A program made the translations under genes and the position numbers. DNA of 64,000 nt, from positions 16,668,501-16,732,500 of the forward strand of contig CM045733.1 of NCBI GenBank assembly GCA_024760905.1. Direction: 5' to 3'. The stretch's first letter is position 1, and each line of letters begins with the position of its first letter. Shown here piece by piece: positions 30,367-41,194 of this stretch. The DNA comes from Plotosus lineatus (taxonomy: Eukaryota > Chordata > Actinopteri > Siluriformes > Plotosidae). The notes under the pieces were generated by a model, which was not told the DNA's origin, ran no database searches, and was given only the letters and a program-made list of their open reading frames with translations.

Positions 30367-32001
30367 GGGTCTCATGTACTAAGGGTACTTTGTGTACAAA
30401 AACGGGTGTTTCTTTTCCCATGTCAAAGTTCAGATGTATCAAGAGTGAACTGACTGGGAACGTGCTGTTCCTCATGCCAACTTCATGGCTGGTGAATGCA
30501 TGTTTTTAAAGCTTTTGGTCATTTACACTTAGTGGTGATGCTGGGAAACTGTTGAAAATGTGAAAACAATTCATCCTCAGAGTGATGTGAGCATTAGAGA
30601 CACATGGATATTTAACACATCCCTGTGTGTGCAATTAGACGAGTGGATCTAAAAGCGTGCGCAAAGCGATGCAGAGAATGCCGCTAATGGCAATGGCTGC
30701 CTAGGCAGTGTTAAAAGATTTTGTGAATGGTGCAATTGGAGGAGAGAGAATATTCAGAGGCCAAGAGGATTTTCTGGCACATGGTCATGACTGGCTCATC
30801 AGTCCCATCAGGTTCCCGAGGGCGAGCCTGGAACCATGCGTGGAGCCGCGGCCGGCCTTGGATCGTGACACTGTAAGGAGCTGTGTGCTGCCAGTACCAA
30901 TACAGGTGCTGATCACACTGGACTTCCTCGCAACAGGGGCGTTCCAGAGGGAGTTGCCTGACCGATTGGTCGACCTTGAGCCAAGCCATGCCCAGCTGTG
31001 TGGGATGGAATTATCTGCATGTAGCCAGATCTATCAAATTCCCATACAGTGCTGCTGAACATTACCAATATTAAAGCTCGATTTTGCAGCGAGAGTTGGT
31101 TTTCCGAATGTAACCGGCGCTGTTGCCTGCACACACATCATTATAAAAGCACCATCACAGAATGACCTTGTTTGTCAACAGGAAGAGTTTTCATTCGATC
31201 AGTGTACTGTACAGCTCATATGTGATGCACAAATCTAAATAACTAGCATTGTGGCGAGGTGGCCTGGTTCAGCGCACGATTCAAACAGCCTGAGTGGCAG
31301 CATGGTTGGGAACCAACTCCAAGCTGGCACTGTGCACGATGGGCAGCTTATCGGTGAGTAAGTTTATTATATTGTCCTATGAATTCCCTCAAATGCATTT
31401 AGCATGTGTGCCCCAAACCATGATGCTGTCTTTACAGAATCAGTACTAGTGAGTGACTTGCTGTTTTGGTTAAATTACAGTTTCAGAGCTTTCTGACAGG
31501 CCACTGAGAGGACGCGGCCTGTCAGGTAGGCAGCAGCAGTCGGTGGCTGAGGCGCACTGAGGCCGGGGATAGTAGGGGAGGGACCCCCCCCCCCATGTCT
31601 GTGACAGGACACTATAAACAGTATATTTTTTGCACTTCAATGAGGAGAATCTCTAATTCACATTCTGTGAATTTTTTTTTTTTTTTTTTTTTTCTCTCCC
31701 CCCTCCTGTCTTATACAAGTTTTAAGGGTTTTCTGATCTTGGAGAGAGAGAGAAGGGAATCTCTGGTGCAGGGTCCATTTTACATATGATTTGCAGGTTT
31801 AAATTGTCCTATGGACGGGGAGAGGTATGACACACTCCAGCATGTGCACTCAAGCCCAGGTTGATCGAGATGTTTAGAGTACGTGTTGATTCATGTGTAC
31901 ACACGGATTCATACATCTGGATGTGCATGTGCGTATGTTTTCTGATTTAGATGTACGCCATTTTTCAGTAGGAGTTCCACGCAAGTCTTTGTACATGGGG
32001 C
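30367..32001 (+). mobile_element. PIF/Harbinger DNA transposon, degenerate
   Basis: Ends resemble each other inverted: GGGGTCTCATGTACTAAGGG (left) and AGTCTTTGTACATGGGGC (right). The interior encodes Harbinger transposase remnants (separate entry). The 3-bp duplication expected of the superfamily was not resolved, so the borders are approximate. Confidence 0.65.
30700..31360 (+). pseudogene. Harbinger transposase pseudogene
   Basis: Translation in shifting frames gives IFRGQEDFLAHGHDWLIS, RFPRASL, PVPIQVLITLDFLATGAFQR, then, in other frames, GAVACTHIIIKAPSQND, VQLICDAQI, IVARWPGSAHDS and QAGTVHDGQLIGE. These follow the order of a PIF/Harbinger nuclease (DDE fold). The first catalytic aspartate, normally in GxIDCTHI, reads alanine (GAVACTHI). 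There are in-frame stops (for example after ICDAQI) and at least two frameshifts. Dead copy. Confidence 0.82.
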
Positions 32002-32004
32002 AAC

Positions 32005-32780
32005 TAATCTTTTCACATCCAACATGCATCGCTTTTATATGTGATCATGGATTATTGAGAGAGATCTTGATAAGTGGTCTTGCAATAAGAATGAGAGGTC
32101 AGATCAAGTTTGACTTTAATCCTTCCACAAATATACCAGACAAAATGCATAATGATGCAACAAGACCACACAAGAACTCGTGGACTGCAATGCTAAGATT
32201 TCACTGAGATCTTTTGAAGCCTGATTTTTTTTTTTTTTTTTTCCACTGCAGACAACTTGCACATCATAAAGTTATTCTTCAGTGGTGAGTTCAGATTTAT
32301 GGTCTTGGAATAAAATGTGGGACATTCTGACTGATTTTGACTTTATTGTCTGATTAATGTTGACCGCCATTACCAAGTCCTGGCATTGTCAGCGATTTTT
32401 AGTTGGGAATGGAACATGACTTGAATGGTTCTCCCTGTCTGTGCCTGAGTTGATGCAAAAGATGGGTATCGCTTTGACTGGCAGAAAAATACTTCTGATG
32501 AAAATGAAACTCAAAAAGCACACGCCTCTTACACCACCACTTGGACTCGCCCAAATTAAAACAAACGATTTAACTTGGGTAGTAGGCAGCCAAGTTTTCA
32601 CTGAGCAGAACGCCAAACATGGCCACTAAGAAGATGAAACAAGTGAAGTTGGAAATTCGCCAATGCGAGGTGTTGAAATGAACACTCAGCATTCAGCTTT
32701 CCTGTTTCACTTCAGACTGTAGCTGTCAAACTACTGGGAGGGATCTTTTGCCTTAAAGGAGCCACGCTACACCTACAACA
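32005..32780. other. Unassigned part of mkrn1 intron 1
   Basis: Poly(T) at 32225-32243. Otherwise nothing recognised. Confidence 0.4.
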
Positions 32781-32782
32781 GT

Positions 32783-32956
32783 AGTGGCTTAGTGGGTGAG
32801 GCAGTGGGTTACTGATCCGAAGGCCAGCAGTTCAATTCTCACTATCACCACTGTTGGGCTCTTGAACAAGGACCTTAACCCTCAATTGCTCAGTTGTAGA
32901 AAAAAAATAATTGTAAATTACTGGAGAAGTGTCTGCCAAATGCTGGAAATGTAAAT
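32783..32956 (+). repeat. SINE-D copy
   Basis: Head AGTAGTGGCTTAGTGGGTGA, B-box-like CAGTTCAATTCTC, GACCTTAACCCTCAATTGC, and the tail GTGTCTGCCAAATGCTGGAA with ATGTAAATA. Confidence 0.8.
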
Positions 32957-33243
32957 ATAGGGATCCCTTGATACTTCGTGCTTCAGTGCATTGCAGGTTT
33001 TTCGAAAATATTCATCAACAATTTAAAAAAATAGGGGAAAGGTGAAGGAAAATGCCACAAAACAAGGCCAATTATAAAAAAAAGCCCAACAAAACTACTT
33101 ACATTTTTAAGTGAGGTGTGTGCGTGCGCACATTTATATTTTAATTACATCTGCATTATTTTTGAATGTTTATTATAAGCATTTATAGTGTTGAGTATGT
33201 ATTTATTGATATTATATACACATACATGTACGCATATGTCGGT

Positions 33244-33308
<65 letters not shown>

Positions 33309-33320
33309 GATCCCCATTTC
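32957..33320 (+). mobile_element. Tigger-like T1 remnant with expanded TG run
   Basis: The left end TAGGGATCCCTTGATACTTC and interior (GGCCAATTATAAAAAAA, TGAATGTTTATTATAAGC) match T1. The right part is replaced by about 31 TG units (33245-33307). Confidence 0.75.
33245..33307. repeat. TG microsatellite
   Basis: About 31 TG units inside the T1 remnant. Confidence 0.96.
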
Positions 33321-33727
33321 ATTAAAAAAAATAATAAATAAAATCACAGGTCTGTGGCATAGAGCTGAAATGCACCCATAAGTGAATATTCTAGGTCTAT
33401 GGGTCAGTCTTCGGACTGCAAACAGAACCAGGACGAGTTTGTGGACTGCCTAAAATACTTTAAGATAACCTTGTGTATTTCTTTTTATATAAATGAGACT
33501 GAATTATACTGGTGACTTAAAGCTATGAAGATTTAGAAGTATATAATGTTGAGGGGTTCAGCTGCAACCAGCAGAAATTTAATTATTGGAACCCCCCCTT
33601 TTTTTATTTATTTATTTTTTTTTTATTTTGAAGCATTTTGTTTTGTGGTTATGTGGTTACTATAGGAACGTGGTGATGTACTATGGTGACCTAGATGGAC
33701 CAGCCTATTCTGACTTTCTGAAACATT
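33321..33727. other. Unassigned part of mkrn1 intron 1
   Basis: No gene or element recognised. Confidence 0.4.
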
Positions 33728-34030
33728 TTAATTATTATTATTATTATTATTATTTGGGTGGCACTGATGAAATGGTAGCGATTCTGCCTCACAGCAAGAG
33801 AGCTTGGGTTTGAGTCTCGGTCGTTTCTGTGTGGGGTTTGCATGCTCTCCATATGCTTGTGTGGGTTTCTCAAATCACCCCTATGTGCAAGAGTGAGTGT
33901 GAATTGTGTTGGTCCTGCTGTAGATTGGCGGGCTGCTCAGCGTGTGCCTCCCCTATTTGCCCAGAGTCAGTTGAGATGAGCACCAACCTCCCCGTGACCC
34001 TAAATACGAATAAGTGGCCTAGAAAATGAA
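33728..34030 (+). repeat. ATT repeat followed by a SINE-B copy
   Basis: ATT run at 33728-33752, then SINE-B: head GGGTGGCACTGATGAAATGG, B-box-like TGGGTTTGAGTCTC, body GTGTGGGGTTTGCATGCTCT, and tail CCAACCTCCCCGTGACCC with GAATGAATGG. Part of the body is deleted. Confidence 0.75.
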
Positions 34031-34345
34031 TGAATGGTTGTTATAGAGTAATAAAAACTTATTTACTGATGAGATACGGAACTCCTGCAAATAAATCTTA
34101 CAAACTGTTACACATTGTAGCTTTAAGCGGTACATAGTGATTTTATTTATTTTATCTCTGTGTAATCTGACATGAACATCATGATTGATGTTGTAGTGTT
34201 TGGTTGGATTGCCTCATACAGCTTGACTTGTTATAGATATTAAATGGCTATAATCACACAGTAGCTTTTTAAATTTTTTTATTATTTTATAAATTAAACC
34301 GAATCTTCAGTCCACAGTATCTGTCTCTTGTGTTTTTATTTCTAG
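34031..34345. other. End of mkrn1 intron 1
   Basis: AT-rich intron leading to the acceptor TTTTTATTTCTAG (ending at 34345). No element recognised. Confidence 0.6.
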
Positions 34346-34474
34346 GTATTTCATGCACGGTCTTTGCAAAGAAGGGGACAACTGTCGATACTCGCATGAC
34401 CAAAGCACCAGCAAGCCAGCCATGATCTGCAAATTCTTTCAGAAAGGATGCTGTGCATTTGGAGACCGTTGCAG
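34346..34474 (+). CDS. mkrn1: Makorin-1, coding exon 2
   Basis: A 129-bp exon, acceptor TTTCTAG|G and donor GCAG|GTAAGA. It completes the first CCCH finger ([17 protein letters not shown], spacing C-x7-C-x5-C-x3-H with the exon 1 cysteine), then reads [10 protein letters not shown] and most of a second finger ([15 protein letters not shown]). The last histidine comes from exon 3. These paired N-terminal fingers are the RNA-binding module of makorins. Phase is kept at both ends: the arginine codon is split 2+1 at each junction. The second finger has a cysteine where human MKRN1 has tyrosine (KGCC versus RGYC). Confidence 0.95.
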
Positions 34475-34499
34475 GTAAGAATATGTTTAAATCTTATAT

Positions 34500-34545
34500 C
34501 ATCTTCTTTCGGCTTTTTCAGGGGCCTCCACAGCGAATCATTTTG
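34500..34545 (-). repeat. SINE-A/RTE tail fragment
   Basis: CTTTCGGCTTTTTCAGGGGC and CCACAGCGAATCAT are the last 40 bp of the SINE-A/RTE shared 3' end, only 26 bp after exon 2. Confidence 0.65.
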
Positions 34546-34789
34546 GGGCTGTTTAGTGAACAAAAAAACCCCATTTGTTTACCTTGCTTCGTTTAATAAC
34601 ATTCCCATGAAACCAGTTTGCGTTTGACTGCCAGTGAACACTGTGCCATTTCGCAGGGATCAGATTTTTAGAGGCAAACACACAAAGATCCAGATGAAGA
34701 AAAGACCAAATCTTTATCACGGGAGGCACTGATTGTTGGAACTGTGTCTTGGTTAGCTTCCAGTGAATAATGATGCACTTGTATAATAC

Positions 34790-35560
34790 CAGGTGCCACT
34801 GTGCACATGCAGTGAAATTTCACGTGTTGCCAAAGCATCCTCTAGATTTGACCAGTCTTGTTCAACCTCATGGTTTGCTTTCAAAATCTTTACTATCCAT
34901 GAAAATCATATTAATGGATGGGGTCCATCTTGTGGAGTGTCTGTATATCCCTTTGCATTACTTCGGAAGGCTGCAACATCGACTTTGGAACTTGCATGAT
35001 AAACTCTATACATCAAGGTCCAAGTGTACAGAGCTATAGTTCTTCCATACTTCTTCTGAACGTATGTGAGAAGTGGACGGTGTACCAAAGACCTATTAAG
35101 CAGCTTGATCGCTGTCTTGTGAGGTTTTTGCATGCTGTCTGTGGTATCAAATGGTAGGAAAAGGTCCCCAGCACAGAAATGTGAGCAAGATGGAAACTGC
35201 CAGGAATAGAGAGCGTACTCAAGGCACAACTGCATTGGACATGTCATGTATCCAGAATGCTAGATACGTGCATCTCTGAGTATAGTAGCTCAAACAAGTG
35301 AAGAGGAATGTTGGGAGACTTCTGCTCAGGTAGTCTGGCACACTCGTGAAGTCTCAAGTTATATGACCGTGGCAATCACTGGCAGCATCATGAAAGCAGG
35401 ACATCAAAGGACCCCCAAAAAAAAAAAAAAAAAAGAAGAAAAAAAGTTTGAAGGCACTTTCAAGCACCGCATCTGTGGCTGTAGGTCACGGACTCATCCA
35501 TTGCTCCGATATACACAAGTGACATCGTGCTGGCACCAATGGGAGATTTCATTGATGGTG
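34790..35560 (+). pseudogene. Degenerate LINE, C-terminal RT and zinc-knuckle part
   Basis: Shifted frames give VYRAIVLP, EKWTVYQRPIKQLDRCLVRF, CGIKW, HNCIGHVM, then HRICGCRSRTHP. This order resembles the end of LINE proteins that read WTVYQRHxxxL, then KWQD, then GHVVRM, then a CxxC...CxSRIGL finger. It differs from both the RTE and Rex1-like LINEs here. Many stops and frameshifts. Family uncertain. Confidence 0.5.
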
Positions 35561-36399
35561 ATTCCAGTGATGATCACTCACCAGGGTTGATGTAATTTGA
35601 TGGCACTAAACACACATCACGTTTCGTCAACTGCACCTTTACCATGTGATGTGGGAAAGAAGTGCCGCTTCATTAATGTTGCCCTGAAGAGAGTCAACTT
35701 CTGTTTGAAGTCTTGGGCTGTACCATCAGAAAATGTCCAGTTCTTTCTTTTGCATATTTTCATTTGAGAGGAGGTAATGTGTCAAAATGAAAAAAAGAAA
35801 ATGTCCCACTGTAGTCATATGACTTGACATACCACAGGAGTAAATACAACTTGTCTGTGACATCAGCATGATGTCATATTGGTAGTTCTTAGAGTTAGGT
35901 ATGTACTCATTGTTGCATCATAATGGGATATACAAGAAGTGAGGCATGTAAGGTGCACTTGTATATGATATATATAGAGGCTGGTGCTCAGTTTTAAGAG
36001 GAATCCTCAGTAGGCCAGAAGGTGGAGTCATCGGGAATCTACTGATTTTTAAAACTGACAGGACGGGGGAAAAAAGCGTGTCTTGAATCATCATCATGTA
36101 AGGGCCATTTTCAGAAAAATGTACACATTAATGCAGAAAAGACTGTCTTTAGAAAATGTCCTTGCTGTTAAAGTAATGACCTTAGATTGAAGACACACAG
36201 ATTGGATGGATGATATTGTTTTCTGTATATTCTGCAACTGTCAAACTATCACATAAAATCACAGGTAGACAACACACATTGATTTTTGTCATTGTTATCA
36301 ATGGTAAGGACATTTTAGAAGATAACATTTTCTATGTAAAGCTTATGTGTGCTTGGTAGTACTTGGAAATAGATAAAGCTTGCAAATAATGAAATTCAT
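35561..36399. other. Unassigned part of mkrn1 intron 2
   Basis: No gene or element recognised. Confidence 0.4.
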
Positions 36400-36486
36400 A
36401 TGAAAAATGTTGAGGATCTCTTTGGGAGTAACAAGGATGGATAGGAGCAGGAATGAGTACTTCAGAGGGACAGCACATGTAAGAGG
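36400..36486 (+). mobile_element. RTE LINE internal fragment
   Basis: AAAATGTTGAGGATCTCTTT to CAGAGGGACAGCACATGTAA matches the RT C-terminal coding part of the RTE LINE. Cut on both sides, so not a simple 5' truncation. It abuts repeat E. Confidence 0.8.
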
Positions 36487-36850
36487 TGGCATATGCAGAG
36501 GAGGAAGGGATGGTATACGCTCACTTCCTGTCACTCAGCGATTGGCAGCCAACCAATCGTGGGCTCATTTGTATGTCGATAGCACTGTCCACAAAGTATG
36601 TATGAACTGCAGTTCAAAAAGCGGCTAGCATTGCACGTCAGAGTGGGTGTGTGCATACTTTTGCTCCTCCCTGGTCAGTGGTGAAATGTAATGTAATGAA
36701 ATGTAGTTCTTGATGGGTGGGAATGGGATGTGACTAAAATTAGGGAGAAAATGGGGAGGGGGGGGGTGGTAAAAAAAAAAGCAGATTTCTCTGATTTGGC
36801 AGCATCATGTGAACAATTAAGAGCTATTAAATTGGACATTGTTTCAAAAT
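36487..36850 (+). repeat. Interspersed repeat E, copy 2
   Basis: Parallels 25.5-25.86 kb (TCACTTCCTGTCACTCAGCG, GAACTGCAGTTCAAAAAGCG, TTCTTGATGGGTGGGAATGG). Class unknown. Confidence 0.6.
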
Positions 36851-37105
36851 AATTATTGCATATGTAATTTGTTTAGGTAATACAGAATCTTATTTTAACC
36901 AAAGTGACCATAAAAAGCACCAAACTGGTCATTGTGTCCTGTGGATTACTAGCAGGGCTGAGCATATCATTAGCCCGTGTTTTTCCCTATAACTAACGTC
37001 AATGAGTTGGGTGGGGTTGCACAATGTAAATAAGTAGTTCTAGTCAGCAAGCAACATGTTAGGTGATTAAAATGTTCAAGGAGCAACTATGGCAAGCAAT
37101 TTGGC
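36851..37105. other. Unassigned part of mkrn1 intron 2
   Basis: No feature recognised. Confidence 0.4.
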
Positions 37106-37111
37106 AGTTCA

Positions 37112-37370
37112 TCAGTTCATTTTCTGTACCCGCTTAATCCTAATTAGGGTCGCGGGGAGGCTGGTGCCCATCCCAGCCAACTTCAGGTGAGAGCAGAGTA
37201 CACCCTGGACAGCTCGCCAGGCCATCGCAGGGCGGAAACACGCTGACGGCTTTGTAGCCTGCTCTTGTCGAAAATCAGCAATGGTTCTTTTACATGCCTC
37301 ACACCATAGACAGTGAGAGACATGGCCGGCCTTTGATAACCCAGTTAGCTGCACTGGGGGGGCAGTTTTG
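37112..37370 (-). repeat. SINE-A body with tail ii
   Basis: Minus strand: tail (CCCGCTTAATCCTAATTAGG, GGACAGCTCGCCAGGCCATC), junction CGCAGGGCGGAAACACGCTG, and SINE-A body to AGTTAGCTGCACTGGGG. Third copy with the same chimeric junction. Confidence 0.85.
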
Positions 37371-37504
37371 CGGTATTAGGTGTAAATGGATACCTGTTTG
37401 AACCAAAGAGGAGGAATATCTTGTGAAGACAGTGAGATGTCACATTCTAGTGACTCTGAGAACGAGAACACTGAAAAGAGATGTTGCATGACAGTAAATC
37501 TAAA

Positions 37505-37768
37505 ATCCTAATTAATCTCAGCTGACTCTGGATGAAGGCGGGGTACACCCTGAACAGCTCACCAGGCACACACAACCAATCACACTCACTTTCACAACTG
37601 GCGGCAATTTGGAACAGCCAGACGGCCTACTGTGCATTTTGGACTGTACGAGGAAACCGAACAAAAGCACAGGGAGAACATGCAAACTCTCCGAGACCGG
37701 GAATCAAACTCAAGACCTTCTTGCTGTGAGGGGAATGTGCTAATCACTACTTGACCGTGCCACTCCAA
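37505..37768 (-). repeat. SINE-B copy
   Basis: Minus strand: CTCAGCTGACTCTGGATGAA, ATGCAAACTCTCCGAGACCG, reversed B box GGGAATCAAACTCAAGACC, head TTGACCGTGCCACTCC. Confidence 0.75.
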
Positions 37769-37791
37769 AGATGTTTACATTAAGCTAATTG

Positions 37792-38068
37792 GCTGGGGGT
37801 TCAAGTCCCACTCTCCAAGGTTGTCAGGTCCCCCCTGTGCAGCAAACTCGGTTATCAAAGGCCGGCCATGTCTCTCACTGTCTATGGTGAAAGTTATGTA
37901 AAAGAACCATTGCTTTTCGTAAAAAGAGTAGGCTGCAAAGCTGTCAGCATGTTTGTCTTTTGGTATTCCAAATAATGCCCTTCACGACACGACCCTTCAG
38001 CAAATCAAACATGCGAATCATTTGCTGTGGCGACCACTGAAAAATGGAAAAAGCCAAAAGGAAATCGA
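37792..38068 (+). repeat. SINE-A copy with RTE-type tail
   Basis: From GGCTGGGGGTTCAAGTCCCA through the body (AAAAGAACCATTGC), a shortened RTE-leader-like block, to GCTGTGGCGACCACTGAAAA and AGCCAAAAGGAA. The A-box side of the head is missing. Confidence 0.75.
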
Positions 38069-38077
38069 TTTCATTTT

Positions 38078-38190
38078 CTGAACTGCTTAATCTTAATTAG
38101 GGTCATAGGAGGCTGACGCTCATCTCAGCTGACTCTGGGCAAAGGCAGAGTACACCCTGGATAGCTCGCCAGGCCAATGCAGGGCGTATT
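38078..38190 (-). repeat. SINE-B tail-only fragment
   Basis: CTGAACTGCTTAATCTTAAT, GGAGGCTGACGCTCATCTCA, AGCTCGCCAGGCCAATGCAG. Directly follows the SINE-A copy. Confidence 0.7.
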
Positions 38191-38726
38191 TAATTCTTTC
38201 ATTATAATCTTGGTATGCAATGACATTCTGTTAAAGGTATTTACTTATTAGGTATTTAAATTTATTTATGCCGTTTTGGCAAAGAATCTCGTACAACATG
38301 CCAGGAATCAATTAAAGTGGACTTTTTGGCATTGCATGTTTCTTTTCAGATCTAATGCATTACATAAGAAACCTCTACTCTATAAACCTTTTTACACACG
38401 AGTAACTGCTGAAAAATGCCAAAGAATAAAAGGTGACGAGTATTTTGAAAATTATCCCATGTGAGAGTTATGCTGGATTTAAGTTAAGGCTGGATGATGG
38501 CTTGTATGTTGTAATGCTCAGTGACTCAGGACTTGGTTGTCAACAGTGTGGCACTTAGATACATCATACACATACTGTTTATCATTAAAAAGCAACTCAA
38601 GCATGCTGAAGTCTAGAGGTTTACCTAATTCTCCTCGGTGTCTCGCACACACACGCACAGGGTTTAGTTGGAGATGTGTCCATTATACAGATTTCACCTG
38701 ATGACTTGTACATGTGCTGGGAATTG
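38191..38726. other. Unassigned part of mkrn1 intron 2
   Basis: No feature recognised. Confidence 0.4.
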
Positions 38727-38844
38727 TTCATCAGTTCATTTTCTGTACCTGCTTAATCCTAATTTGGGTCACGGGGAGGCTGGTGCCCATCCCAGCCAAC
38801 TTTGGGCGAGGGCAAAGTACACCCTGGACAGCTCGCCAGGCCAT
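38727..38844 (-). repeat. SINE-B tail-only insertion with 12-bp target-site duplication
   Basis: 118-bp minus-strand tail (ACCTGCTTAATCCTAATTTG, CACCCTGGACAGCTCGCCAG), flanked by TGCTGGGAATTG at 38715-38726 and 38845-38856, a perfect 12-bp duplication. It shows that a tail without head or body was inserted as a unit. Confidence 0.85.
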
Positions 38845-38856
38845 TGCTGGGAATTG

Positions 38857-39948
38857 ATGTTGTGGAAAACGTATGTAGTAGTCATGTGACCTCGCTGAAA
38901 GTGAAAGGATAAGAGTGTGAGAATAAGCATGCAAACCAGTTTGTTGTGTTTTGTCGTTTCTGTCTGTGGTGACGTGCATCCCCATAGTAACTGCTGCAGC
39001 AAGGGAATGTCTTTGTGTGTGGCAGCTTGCTCGATGACAGTGTTGTACGACGTCAGCCCATTCCCTTTCTAGCTGACACGCTTGCTCCTCCTCCGTCCTC
39101 TCAGGGTCTTGGAGTTTGTTTGGACTCTGCAGATCGCAGCGTCTGGATCTATGTGATGGGGCTTTGTTGTCATGGCAGACAGGCGTTTCTCCATCAGGCT
39201 GTGTGAGACGCTCAGTGTCCTCTGGCTTTCATTAAAAGCCCTTAGAATCCCTGCATGCTTTATTTCATTATGGATGAAGTCTTTATGCTTTTATATTGTC
39301 TCTTGTCTCCTTTATTTTTCTTCCTGCGCCTGTCTCAAACCCACTCATTTTCTACTTTAAGCCCTGGGGGGGCCAGACAGAGCAGAACACACTGCGGTCT
39401 GCATCACAATTACATAACCCCGATGTGTTAACGCATCCCTTCTGTCTCTATGTTCGTGTTCCCCTCCCTCCAGTACTGCTGCTGATGGGTTCAGTCGTTA
39501 ACACCACCCTGATGCAGTAGCTTTTAATGCCAACATGTCATTTATTTTTACACTCCTCTCGCCATGGGCTTGAGTCATAAAAAATTAAAGAGAAATGGTT
39601 TGTTTTAAGTGGAAACCTTATTTGCTTGTGTTTTGTCGGTTCGGGCGATAGTGGTAATGTTTTCAGTTGGCACTTTTCATGTCTGTTCCTATTGTCCAAC
39701 ATTTGCTTGCTAAAAGGCAACACATTTGGTCTTTGTCTGGACTGATATGATTTCAGCTTCTAGGGATACATTTATTTCATGTCTCGTGGTAAATTTTTTT
39801 TGGTAATCTTTACTATGTATACTCTTGGGTTCATGTTAAATATTGATTTTTTTCATTGTCTTTTTGTCAATGCCTGGTAGTTAGTAGCTCTTTGCAAACA
39901 ACCATACAGCACTCAGCCTTTTCTTTCGCCCAGCATTATTAGTAGAGG
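38857..39948. other. Unassigned part of mkrn1 intron 2
   Basis: No open frame or element recognised over about 1.1 kb. Possibly the most ancestral intron sequence in the window. Confidence 0.4.
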
Positions 39949-39950
39949 TA

Positions 39951-41180
39951 CAGTGGTACCTTGACTAATGAGTGTCCCTTATAATGAATTTTCTATGATA
40001 CGAGCTTCGATCCCATCCAACGAGCAACATTTTGATTTACGAGCTCTGCTGGGGAAATGGCTTTTACAGGCCGGTTATGCTTCGTATTCTTCTGCGTCTA
40101 TTCCTCCGTGCTCCTGTCCTTGCTGGCTTTTGTAGCATGCACGCACGAGTTTTTCTTCTGTGGCTCAGATTTTGTGACTTTTTTTTTATTTTAATTGGGA
40201 ATCTCCCAGTGTCTCTAAGAAGGTGGTTGATGAATCAAAGAAGAGAAAACCGATTTCTCTTGAAATCCACATGGATTCTCCTGAGATCCACATGGCCGAT
40301 CTGTGTAAATAGTATGGGAACAATACATTGACCATCTGTACAATTCTCAAACAGAAGGCCACGTTGAAGAGTGTTAAACTAGCAATGGGGGTTATTGTAT
40401 CTAAAAAAAAGGTTTGGAGTCGATGAGCTGGAGAGGCTTCTCCTATTGTGGATCAAATCGAAAGAGATCGGCATCGATATGATCACCAAGGCCATATCGC
40501 CTAAGAAGAGGGAGAAAGTTCTACTGGTTCTTCCGAATGTACTTTCAAGGCTTCGAGGGGGTGGTTTGAGAACTTTAAGAAACAGACTGGAATCCATTCT
40601 GTGGTTCGTCATGGAGAGGGATCCAGCGCTGACAAGCAGGCTGCTTGAAGTCACTTATTTATACCGAGTCATTTTGTGAAATGCTCAATACCGAAAGTAG
40701 TGTACTTGATGCGGGTTATACAGACTTCCGGTCTTTCAAGTGCACAAGGGTGCCGTTGAACTTGTTTAGAACACAGCCTGAACTGATGTGAATCCAGCAA
40801 AGGAGAGATCTTTCTTTTGTGTAAGTAAACTTTATTCAAGAGATTCATACAAAGAACAAGTACAAATCCTAATGAATATTAATCTAAAAATAAGTATACA
40901 CTCTTAGGATTCTGCTAAAAGATAATAAATATTTGTAATTATTCTGTAATTTGTGGATTCGGGTTTTCATTAATTTTACAACTCTTTGCTTAACAGAGTA
41001 TGCATGATTGTGCCGATCTGAGCAGATAGATAATTCATTTTTTGTGTATGAGACTTGCACCCATGCTAGTAGGCTTACACTTCTGACCAACCATATTTAC
41101 TTTGTGTTTACACTGTTTTTCGGACTTTTGTAACCCTAAGATCACAGAGACCACGTCTTAGCACAAGGGTAACAAGCTAT
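39951..41180 (+). mobile_element. Tigger/pogo-like element, degenerate (family T5)
   Basis: Left end CAGTGGTACCTTGACTAATG preceded by TA. The interior (GATACGAGCTTCGATCCCAT, ATTTGATTTACGAGCTCTGC) recurs at 58.5 kb. It carries a transposase remnant (separate entry). The stretch near 40990-41180 matches 62.19-62.33 kb (GACCACGTCTTAGCACAAGG versus GACGACGTCTTAACACAAGG). No right terminal repeat found. A foldback fragment is embedded near 40710-40772. Confidence 0.65.
40209..40680 (+). pseudogene. Tigger/pogo transposase N-terminal remnant
   Basis: Shifted frames give KPISLEIHMDSPEIHMADLC, YGNNTLTICTILKQKATLKS, then DELERLLLLWIKSKEIGIDM. This is the layout of the CENP-B-type DNA-binding region of Tigger transposases (KxISLExK; LA.EYGxNxSTIxTIL; E.LLxxWI). 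Catalytic domain absent; stop after HMADLCK. Confidence 0.7.
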
Positions 41181-41194
41181 ATAACTGATATATA

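Noticed and set aside
34770..35247. Conserved small gene in mkrn1 intron 2
   Set aside because: Better explained as the decayed C-terminal part of a LINE protein, with stops in each frame.
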